DNA from: Sanchytrium tribonematis
Taxonomy: Eukaryota; Sanchytriomycota; Sanchytriomycetes; Sanchytriales; Sanchytriaceae
Length of the DNA stretch: 21,781 nucleotides
Direction: 5' to 3'
NCBI GenBank assembly: GCA_018985235.1
Contig: JADGIG010000088.1
Location: 1-21,781, forward strand
Part shown: piece after piece, positions 15,780-21,781 of the stretch
How the letters are laid out: each line of letters starts with the position of its first letter
Position numbering within the stretch: the stretch's first letter is position 1
Position numbers and translations under genes: made by a program
Notes under the pieces: generated by a model
The model's database searches: none
What the model saw: only the letters and a program-made list of their open reading frames with translations
Told to the model about the DNA's origin: nothing

Positions 15780-16133
15780 TTAATGAGTATTTGTTTTAAT
15801 AGCGTGCTTCGAAATCACAGTTGGAGTCTTTCTAGCATCTTTTGCTTCAAATTTGGATCCAATATTGACGCATTTCACTTCTTTCTCGAAATATTTGCCA
15901 TTTAATACGGTTGCTTCTTCCAATGCACAAATAGATTGTTTGTCTTCATCAATATAAATAGATTTCACATATTGAAATCTCATTTCTGTCCAATTTGTGT
16001 CCTGATTTGAAGCACAAAATACTATTTCTGTTTTGTGTAAAAAGCATTTAAAATCACTCTTTGTAGAAGCAACTATTCCTTTTGAATCTTGGGCTACTAA
16101 TGGTGATGCGAATAATATTGAGTGGTAGATCAT
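15780..16133 (-). CDS. Four-cysteine small secreted family, member 4
   Basis: Two ATGs, at 16145 and 16133, head the frame. The second gives the leader MIYHSILFASPLVA and lies about 26 nt after TTAAAAAGG. The 117-residue product shows SDFKCFLHKTEIVFC, VKSIYIDEDKQSICAL and VKCVNIGSKFE. The leader ends FASPL as in member 5, so these two are probably the most recent duplicates of the array. The stop lies in ATTAAA, a variant poly(A) signal. The gap after it (16134-16414) holds only weak CCAAT-type motifs. Confidence 0.73.
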   Translation of the reverse strand: MIYHSILFASPLVAQDSKGIVASTKSDFKCFLHKTEIVFCASNQDTNWTEMRFQYVKSIYIDEDKQSICALEEATVLNGKYFEKEVKCVNIGSKFEAKDARKTPTVISKHAIKTNTH

Positions 16134-16414
16134 GATGGATGACATGGCTTCCTTTTTAATTCAAAATCGTCATCATTGTAATCCAATGAAATCACTGCTA
16201 GGTTCTTTTAGCCAATCAAATAGACTGTAATATCTTTTTAATAAGTCTAATCCAATTAAGGATTATAAAATGTCTTGGCCACTCAGACTCAAATTCAGAA
16301 ATTGCCCGTTAATCTCAATGAACCTGAGAAAACGAATTTGACTGCATACTTTTGCATATTTTGATGCGATCAGCACTATCAAACCCACATTGAAATATCT
16401 ATAATAAAATAATA

Positions 16415-16615
16415 TCAATTCTTTATTTTACTCTTGCGTCTTAAATGAATTTCACCGTGTCTACGAGTATCGAGTAAATCAAATTCATATCCAAGATAGA
16501 CACATTTTTCGGCTGTTATATGGTATCTTACCTTGTTTTGAGTTTCATCGTAATTATAAAATGCGCAAATGGTTCGTTTATTTTCCCCTTTAAAGAATAT
16601 TCTTTGGACACCTTG
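16415..16615 (-). pseudogene. Truncated relic of the four-cysteine family
   Basis: The minus-strand frame ending TGA at 16415-16417 reads VQRIFFKGENKRTICAFYN and later EKCVYLGYEF. This aligns with the second half of the family (VKSIYIDEDKQSICAL ... KCVNIGSKF). An in-frame stop at 16616-16618, directly upstream, cuts it off. The N-terminal half with the first two cysteines is absent, and no ATG or leader precedes it. It lies in the gap between members 4 and 5, where a sixth tandem copy would be expected. The IDE core has changed to FKG. It was too short to be flagged as a gene but is clearly homologous. Confidence 0.7.
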
Positions 16616-16707
16616 TCATTGTCCAATAAATGGATTGACTTGCTTGCTTGTTAATCGAGTTTACCACTAGTACGCAATGACAAATTTCCATAAAATATTT
16701 ATTCAAA

Positions 16708-17046
16708 TCAACTAATTGATTTCAAAATTGCTTTTGTTTTCGTATCACTTTGTTGAAAAGTAGATCCAATTGGAACACATTTCTCGTATGTAACTTGTTG
16801 TACATTCGGTTCAAATGTCTCAAATACACAAATAGATCGTGTAACTTCGTTGATATAAATAGAAGTCACATGTGAGAATTGAGTCATTTGATACAATTTT
16901 CCAGGATTAGTACTTGAACCACATTTTACAATTTGTTGTATTGGATACAATCCGCAAATAAATTCACTGTTTTTTGATGCTTTGATAGTTCTTCCGTACT
17001 TTGTGACCCCTAATGGTGATGCGAATAATGACAAGTAGAAAATCAT
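16708..17046 (-). CDS. Four-cysteine small secreted family, member 5
   Basis: The 112-residue product starts MIFYLSLFASPLG, a short signal peptide. It has the family pattern SEFICGLYPIQQIVKC, VTSIYINEVTRSICVF, YEKCVPIGSTFQ. It ends TAG, with GAATAAAT about 12 nt downstream. CATAAAAG about 25-31 nt before the ATG and CCAAT further up form its promoter. Function is unknown; secretion and two likely disulfides are inferred from the leader and the even Cys number. Confidence 0.73.
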   Translation of the reverse strand: MIFYLSLFASPLGVTKYGRTIKASKNSEFICGLYPIQQIVKCGSSTNPGKLYQMTQFSHVTSIYINEVTRSICVFETFEPNVQQVTYEKCVPIGSTFQQSDTKTKAILKSIS

Positions 17047-17069
17047 AATAATGAGAGTGAGATCCTCTT

Positions 17070-17101
17070 CTTTTATGGTAATTTATAATTTGTTTGATTG
17101 G
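17070..17101 (-). promoter_or_regulatory. TATA-like CATAAAAG and CCAAT box for family member 5
   Basis: On the minus strand CATAAAAG (17070-17077) ends 24 nt before the ATG at 17046, and CCAAT lies at 17097-17101. The remainder of the 325-nt gap to 17371 holds the divergent promoter at 17327-17350 and nothing else I recognise. Confidence 0.5.
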
Positions 17102-17326
17102 ATCAAATTCAATGTATTGTGTTTGCAAATTATTGATTCCAATCGAGAGACTGGTAAATGGCTTGCATTCATTTGAAAATTATATGATTTCATGATGGTT
17201 TGGATCGTATCCTGATGAAATATTTGAATAAAACATTAATAGAATATTGTCATTTCTCTATTTCCATAAATACAAACGTGATTCGCAATTCGTTTCAAAA
17301 AACAATTCAATTTACAAATCTATCTG

Positions 17327-17350
17327 ATTGGCTACAAATCACTTTAAAAC
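17327..17350 (+). promoter_or_regulatory. ATTGG and TATA-like TTTAAAAC for the membrane protein gene
   Basis: ATTGG (inverted CCAAT) at 17327-17331 and TTTAAAAC at 17343-17350 precede the ATG at 17372; the TATA-like box starts 29 nt before it. Confidence 0.5.
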
Positions 17351-17371
17351 CAATTCCCCCATTGTTCGACA

Positions 17372-18304
17372 ATGCAATGGCTCATCCAACTCGCTCTCAT
17401 GATCATTATCCCATATGTCATCAAATGGATATCCAATTTAAGAAATAAACCCATCAAAACCAAACAACAATACAGAATCCAACAATTTAAACAATCCAAA
17501 TCCCATTCCAAATTACCCTATTTACTATTGTTAATTGGATTATCCGTATTCGGATATTTGATAATCAATCCACATGAATCTAATTTCACTAAATTGCAAA
17601 TCAAATCCAATTCTAAAACATATCAAATTAGAAATGCATTGCGACACTATTTGCAAGATCAAACACCGTCTAGTCCTGAATTTGATTTAAATGCATTTGA
17701 ACCAGTGAGTCTTGTGAATGCTAAGAATGAATATGATACGATGAAAGTATGGTATGAATTCATCAAGAATAGATCTAAAAAACAATTATACGATCGATTT
17801 GGAGATGCGATTTATTGTGATTATTGCAAAGATGAATTGGATTATGCGTTTATTTACGCCCCACACGTCTTTAAATGTTATTTGGGCATGTTTTTATTGA
17901 TTGGATTAATTAGCATGTCCTTTATCAAAGCACAATGGCGATTTCCTGCTTCTATCTTTCTCATGAGTATGATGGGATGCGAATTATCTTTGATTTTTAG
18001 TGGGTCTGATTTATTAGAGCAATTGGATTATAAATATCATCATGAACAAGCTGATTATATCAGACATGTCATGTTCTTTATTTTATTAGTGGCCATGTTG
18101 ATTAAGAATAAACCTGATTTGAAGCGTGAAGATGAGGAGATGTTACATTGTGATGCCCTACAATCGATTGCTTTGAAGCAATTTAAAGTGGTTAAAGCAT
18201 TGCAATTACAACAGCAAGTGGATGAGGGAGTGAGTATGGGACCCATGACACCTATTAAAAGACATTTATTGCGAGAAATGAATGTAGAAGAAATGGTTGA
18301 ATAA
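17372..18304 (+). CDS. Multi-pass membrane protein, possibly of a fungal family of unknown function
   Basis: The 310-residue protein has an N-terminal hydrophobic segment (WLIQLALMIIIPYVIKWI), a second (LPYLLLLIGLSVFGYLII), and three more between residues 170 and 250. The central motif YDRFGDAIYCDYC, followed by FIYAPHVFKCYLGMFLLIGLIS, resembles a segment I recall from fungal membrane proteins of unknown function. In those, an (R/Y)-x-F-G...C-x-F/Y-C stretch precedes a tyrosine/proline-rich helix start. The tail is charged and predicted cytosolic (LKREDEEML to the end). I cannot assign a reaction. An alternative ATG six bases downstream is out of frame and not used. The stop TAA is inside AATAAA (18300-18305), 11 nt from the convergent kinase stop. 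Confidence 0.68.
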   Translation: MQWLIQLALMIIIPYVIKWISNLRNKPIKTKQQYRIQQFKQSKSHSKLPYLLLLIGLSVFGYLIINPHESNFTKLQIKSNSKTYQIRNALRHYLQDQTPSSPEFDLNAFEPVSLVNAKNEYDTMKVWYEFIKNRSKKQLYDRFGDAIYCDYCKDELDYAFIYAPHVFKCYLGMFLLIGLISMSFIKAQWRFPASIFLMSMMGCELSLIFSGSDLLEQLDYKYHHEQADYIRHVMFFILLVAMLIKNKPDLKREDEEMLHCDALQSIALKQFKVVKALQLQQQVDEGVSMGPMTPIKRHLLREMNVEEMVE

Positions 18305-18315
18305 ATACGTGATTT

Positions 18316-19317
18316 TTAATTCTCTTGGGCTAATTGTTCTAATAACATTTCTAGTTCCCTTAATAATAGTTGCTCGTCTTTTTCTGTTAATACGTCTACA
18401 TGCTCAGTCAATTTCTGCATCCATTGATGATTTAATGCTTGACTTGCAGTTAATCTTTCATTTGGATTTGTTTTAGTCAATTGCCATACGAAATCAACCA
18501 TATCATCTTGATTTAATTGAGCCAACTTTGATTTCCTATATTTTGGTGATTTTCGATTAAATAAATGCGATAAGCTGTAAAATCTATCGGTTTCTGAATG
18601 TGGGTCGAATTCAACTATTTTTGAAAGTTCTAGAATTAAAACACCCACCATAGCACCCAGTTGATACATATCTGCTTGAATTGGATGGTATTGAGTGTAA
18701 TCATTTTGCATTTCTGGTGACATGTACAAATATGTTCCAATAGATCCTCGTCTACTTTTACTTTTGATCATGTTTTCCAAATCACCCAATACAGCATGCC
18801 ATTCATCATTTACATTTTCCAAGAATATATTCTCTGGTTTAATATCCAAATGGGCAATTCCTCGTAAATGAATATGCTTTAATCCTCTTAATATTTGTTG
18901 AATCACAATTCCAATAAAATTGATTTTTACATGATTATCTGCTGATATTGTATGAATACGCGTATGTAGATCCATTGGATAATAATTCATAATGATCTGA
19001 TGACAATCCATCTCTTCAATGGCATCTGGTGGCGTCATCATCTCAAATCCACCATATTCACCAGAAATGATATTCGGATGTTTGTATTTCAATTTACCAA
19101 ACATTTTCATCCAATTTACTTCTATTTTGACATGTTTTTGCAAATCTTTATCATTTTTAGTGATGCAAATCAGTTTAATTGCATTTGAATCATGTTTATA
19201 AACAGTAGTGATTTTAACGCCAGTATCAGTCAATTTTATTTGATTGGTTCTTGGTATGAATGTCAATTGATTCATGGGAATTTTAAATTGTGAGAATACA
19301 AAGCATGTCAACAACAT
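18316..19317 (-). CDS. Predicted secreted protein kinase, tandem copy 1
   Basis: The ATG at 19317 gives a leader (MLLTCFVFSQF) followed by a kinase domain filling the remaining 320 residues; the frame extends 19 residues further to 19374. Motifs: AIKLICI (ATP-binding Lys, about residue 48), IIMNYYPMDL (hinge), HLDIKPENIFL (catalytic loop, HRD Arg replaced by Leu, Asp kept), LGDLEN (DFG changed to DLE, Asp kept), GTYLYMSPEM (activation segment end), ADMYQLGAMVGVL, and NERLTASQALNHQWM. The glycine-rich loop is not recognisable (TGVKITTVYKHD). Catalytic Lys and both Asp remain, so activity is possible but unusual. A signal peptide on a kinase suggests action in the secretory lumen or outside the cell. 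It shares the leader style (FSQFKIP / FAQFTIP) with the next copy. Confidence 0.8.
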   Translation of the reverse strand: MLLTCFVFSQFKIPMNQLTFIPRTNQIKLTDTGVKITTVYKHDSNAIKLICITKNDKDLQKHVKIEVNWMKMFGKLKYKHPNIISGEYGGFEMMTPPDAIEEMDCHQIIMNYYPMDLHTRIHTISADNHVKINFIGIVIQQILRGLKHIHLRGIAHLDIKPENIFLENVNDEWHAVLGDLENMIKSKSRRGSIGTYLYMSPEMQNDYTQYHPIQADMYQLGAMVGVLILELSKIVEFDPHSETDRFYSLSHLFNRKSPKYRKSKLAQLNQDDMVDFVWQLTKTNPNERLTASQALNHQWMQKLTEHVDVLTEKDEQLLLRELEMLLEQLAQEN

Positions 19318-19398
19318 TGGGGAAATTTGTAAATTTGAGGAGAAATGCGTGATTGGATCGTGATTGGATATCATTTATTTGTGATTGAACAATAGAAA

Positions 19399-20448
19399 TC
19401 AGAGGGATTTACCACGTGGTATTTGTTTAGCAGATTTGTTGGGTATGTAATCCTGTAATTGGATATCTATATTTTCAACATCCTTTAACCATGGATCTTT
19501 TAATGCATCTGATGCAGAATAACCGATTAAACTGTTCCACTTACTCCTAGTCAATCGGCGTATTAGTCTTATCATCAAATGAAATGATTTTGGTAATTGT
19601 CTAAATGCATCTTTCTTCAATTTGCTAAAAGACTCAATTTGATGCGCTTTTGATACAGTATCAGATTCAAATCTAGTTTTAGTAAATAATTCAAGAGTCA
19701 AAACACCCAAAGTGGCACCCAATTGATATAAATCAGCTCTTTTTGTGTTATAAGATTTATATTTGTATTTCATTTGCGGCGGAATGTAAATTGATGTACC
19801 ACGTGGTTCATTTAATCTTTTCTGATCCGTCATGGTTTCTAAATCACCCAGTACCACAACCATTTGATTCTCGATCAAGTGAATGAATACATTCTCTGGT
19901 TTTACATCCAAATGTGCCTTGCCCTTTGAATGAAGATATTCCAATCCTTTTAATACCCGATAAGTGACTATTTTCATTATTTTCAAGTATTCCGCTTCAT
20001 ATAAGATATTCAACTCTGATTTTGCTTCAGTTGATTCTTGAATTTGGATCTTTAATTCAAAAACTCTATAAAATTCGTTTAAAAATGAAGTTAAATCATA
20101 CTCGTAATAGGGCATAATAATTTGATAACAATTTAATTTATACTCTATTTCGTCATGTATTCGAATGATGTTAGTCTCCATCCCTCCAAATTCACCCTTT
20201 ATGATATGATCATGTTGGAAAGTTTTCATCATCTTAATTTCATGCTGCACTATAGGTACCAATATTTCATTGTTAATGCAAATGAGTTTGACTGCTTTGA
20301 TGTCACTTAAATCACTTTTTGTTTTGTAAATAGTCGTAATATGTACTTCATCATTTCCAGTATCTCTTTTTTGTTCTGCTATTGGTTTGGGGTCTAATTT
20401 ACTCAATGGAATGGTGAATTGGGCAAATATCAACCATGAAATCAACAT
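19399..20448 (-). CDS. Predicted secreted protein kinase, tandem copy 2
   Basis: From the ATG at 20448 the 349-residue product has a leader (MLISWLIFAQFTIP) and a kinase domain closely related to copy 1. Motifs: AVKLICIN, IIMPYYEYDL, HLDVKPENVFI, LGDLETM (DFG to DLE), GTSIYIPPQM and ADLYQLGATLGVL. The sequence NSLIGYSASDALKDPWL stands where other kinases have R-x-(T/S)-A-x-x-AL. A roughly 40-residue charged insert sits between the hinge and the catalytic loop (FYRVFELKIQ, then ESTEAKSELN). The glycine loop is absent and the final-lobe Arg is replaced. The C-terminus is basic (KSAKQIPRGKSL). An upstream ATG at 20508 would bury the leader. AAATAAAT lies about 20 nt after the TGA stop. Confidence 0.79.
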   Translation of the reverse strand: MLISWLIFAQFTIPLSKLDPKPIAEQKRDTGNDEVHITTIYKTKSDLSDIKAVKLICINNEILVPIVQHEIKMMKTFQHDHIIKGEFGGMETNIIRIHDEIEYKLNCYQIIMPYYEYDLTSFLNEFYRVFELKIQIQESTEAKSELNILYEAEYLKIMKIVTYRVLKGLEYLHSKGKAHLDVKPENVFIHLIENQMVVVLGDLETMTDQKRLNEPRGTSIYIPPQMKYKYKSYNTKRADLYQLGATLGVLTLELFTKTRFESDTVSKAHQIESFSKLKKDAFRQLPKSFHLMIRLIRRLTRSKWNSLIGYSASDALKDPWLKDVENIDIQLQDYIPNKSAKQIPRGKSL

Positions 20449-20552
20449 GACAATAGGGGATTCATTGTGATTTTGAGTGACATCATTAGGGGAAAATGTG
20501 ATCATCATGTGAATGGGAGTGAAACAGATTGAAAATAGTCAATTTTATTGAT

Positions 20553-21590
20553 TCAAGTAGTTCTTTGTGATTCAATCATGTTAATTATATAATAAGCTAG
20601 TTCTGGTAATTTGACATTGGTGATCCATGGATGTTTTAATGCTTGTGCTGCTGTCCATCTATCAGATTCACTGGTTCTAGTGAGTCTATAAATAAAATCA
20701 ATCATCAATGGGTCCATTTTTAAGAAATAATTTTTAAATGTAGACGGATTAAAATATTTTGAATCACCCGGTAAATGATTTAATATAAATGAACTAGTCC
20801 CATCTTTATTCACTACATACATATTATGACCAAATAATTGTAATACTGCCATTCCCAAAGCAGCACCCAATTGGAACATGTCCAATTTCTGAGTATTATA
20901 TACAGGGAATTGATCCTTTAAATTTCCATATGAATCAAACATTTGGGGTGGTAAATAGTCAGGAGTACCTACAATATCATCTGAATATGATTTAAATGTC
21001 ATGTGTTCATAATCAATTAATATAAAATGTAATTTATGATCTTTCTTTTTCACTAAAATATTATCAAATTTCACATCTCTATGGGCGATTTGATGTGCAT
21101 GTAAATGATTTAATGCTCTTAATATTTGAGTCATTGCATCTTTCATATTCTGTATAAAAAGCAGTTTAAAATTTGATTCTCTTTGAATTGTTGTAATATA
21201 ATCAATTAAATCAGATGGATAGAAATTCATTGATATTTCATAACAATCCACTAAATAAAAACGAGTAAACTTGAATTGAACTTGTTGTCTCTTTCCCTCA
21301 AATGTGCCATGAATTAAATTCACATGATGAAGTGGATAATGTCTAAAATGATTTATCCAAAATATCTCAGATGTGATCATTTTTTTGAATATATTATGAT
21401 TCGGATCAATACAATTCAATTTATAGGCTTTAGAATAGTCTTTAGATCTGAAAATAGCTGTTATTTTAAAATCATCATGATGCTCAATAATTTGCTGATT
21501 TCTAAATACTAGATTCTCTAAGAAATAAGATGGTGTTGGTGCGTCATCTGTATTTAATATAGAATATACAAATAGAGTGATGATGAACAT
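20553..21590 (-). CDS. Predicted secreted protein kinase, tandem copy 3
   Basis: The ATG at 21590 gives the leader MFIITLFVYSILNT; the frame also opens 17 codons earlier at 21641. The 345-residue product has AYKLNCID (ATP Lys), ISMNFYPSDL (hinge), HRDVKFDNILV (intact HRD), LIDYEHM (DFG to DYE), GTPDYLPPQM, LDMFQLGAALGMAVL and SDRWTAAQALKHPWI. It is more diverged than copies 1 and 2 but shares the x-x-L-N/I-C-I strand after the Lys, the Asp-aromatic/Leu-Glu replacement of DFG, and the missing glycine loop. HRD Arg is kept, unlike the others. AATAAA lies 4 nt after the TGA stop. Substrate and site of action are unknown. Confidence 0.79.
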   Translation of the reverse strand: MFIITLFVYSILNTDDAPTPSYFLENLVFRNQQIIEHHDDFKITAIFRSKDYSKAYKLNCIDPNHNIFKKMITSEIFWINHFRHYPLHHVNLIHGTFEGKRQQVQFKFTRFYLVDCYEISMNFYPSDLIDYITTIQRESNFKLLFIQNMKDAMTQILRALNHLHAHQIAHRDVKFDNILVKKKDHKLHFILIDYEHMTFKSYSDDIVGTPDYLPPQMFDSYGNLKDQFPVYNTQKLDMFQLGAALGMAVLQLFGHNMYVVNKDGTSSFILNHLPGDSKYFNPSTFKNYFLKMDPLMIDFIYRLTRTSESDRWTAAQALKHPWITNVKLPELAYYIINMIESQRTT

Positions 21591-21726
21591 GTTAGAAGGG
21601 ATGACAATGATTTGATTTTGGGGATATTTGTGTGACCACATGGTTGCACGGAGATGTCCCTTTTACTTTAGAGCAACACAATCTATTCCAATTTTATTTA
21701 TTAATGTATTGCATAGTAGTTCCTGT

Positions 21727-21781
21727 AATCCACAAATGATTGATTTTATATGGAAATTAACTAGAAATAAACCTGAAGATC
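21727..21781 (+). pseudogene. Fragment of a further kinase (C-lobe), plus strand, runs off the edge
   Basis: The plus-strand frame reads NPQMIDFIWKLTRNKPED to the window edge. This aligns with the same C-lobe helix of the three kinases (DPLMIDFIYRLTRTSESD in copy 3, MVDFVWQLTKTNPNE in copy 1). The frame stays open upstream, but what precedes it is not kinase-like, so it is either a 5'-truncated relic in inverted orientation or an exon whose remainder lies outside. Whether it is functional cannot be decided here. Confidence 0.5.

Noticed and set aside
13253-17046. Assigning the four-cysteine family to RCC1/BLIP-II repeats
   Set aside because: Only the C-x-L...V-x-C opening is similar; the diagnostic glycines and repeat periodicity are missing.
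17200-17448. Plus-strand frame starting at a TTG before the membrane protein
   Set aside because: Non-ATG start, overlaps the real start at 17372 in another frame, no recognisable features.
1-21781. Giant virus origin (compact, AT-rich, kinases, RING protein)
   Set aside because: H2A with a standard tail, Dre2, CCAAT/TATA promoters and AATAAA signals fit a nuclear genome; no capsid, polymerase or other viral hallmark is seen.
1-21781. tRNA, rRNA, CRISPR arrays, transposase or reverse transcriptase genes
   Set aside because: No cloverleaf, conserved rRNA segment, spaced repeat array or transposon protein motif was found on reading both strands.

Overview
The window looks like nuclear DNA of a unicellular eukaryote with a very compact, AT-rich, intron-poor genome. 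The evidence is the C-terminus of a histone H2A ending in SQEY, a Dre2/CIAPIN1 Fe-S protein, a CHY/RING (Pirh2-type) ubiquitin ligase, a GT14 glycosyltransferase, TATA- and CCAAT-type promoters, and AATAAA poly(A) signals. No spliceosomal intron is needed to explain any gene. Six tandem hevein (CBM18) modules in one protein, and a membrane protein that resembles a family I remember from fungi, suggest an early-diverging fungus or fungus-like parasite. That placement is an inference; the H2A tail SQEY rather than SQEL argues for caution.

Layout. 1-1663: end of H2A, a GT14 enzyme on the minus strand, and a small secreted hevein-like protein. 1698-4443: a decayed kinase gene and a six-module chitin-binding protein, both minus. 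4444-7622: an intergenic stretch with a possible tiny ORF, a secreted protein carrying a nuclear-localisation-like motif, a secreted bacterial-type endonuclease I, and a Cys-rich secreted protein. 7715-9866: Dre2, a three-domain Kazal-like secreted inhibitor, and a Cys-rich membrane protein with a possible -1 frameshift tail. 9904-13247: a Cys-rich secreted protein with a frame break, an F-box/LRR-like protein, and the CHY/RING ligase. 13253-17046: five genes plus one relic of a small four-cysteine secreted family, all minus strand, with an EamA-type transporter gene (frame-broken) between the first two. 17372-21590: a multi-pass membrane protein, then three tandem kinases with predicted signal peptides. 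A fragment of a further kinase, on the plus strand, runs off the right edge.

More than half of the genes look secreted (chitin-binding, nuclease, protease inhibitor, kinase and small Cys-rich families), so this resembles an effector or secretome neighbourhood with a few housekeeping genes interspersed. Gene expression signals are unusually compact: TATA-like boxes lie about 24-31 nt before the chosen ATG in many genes. The stop codon commonly sits inside or against AATAAA, and convergent genes are separated by as little as 2-11 nt. At two convergent junctions the palindrome AATAAATTTATT serves both strands.

Several genes show single-step frame breaks. Without reads I cannot tell homopolymer sequencing errors from real decay or recoding, and I mark each case. 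Many ATG choices below are internal to a longer open frame. I chose them because a signal peptide then starts at the N-terminus and a TATA-like box sits at the usual distance.
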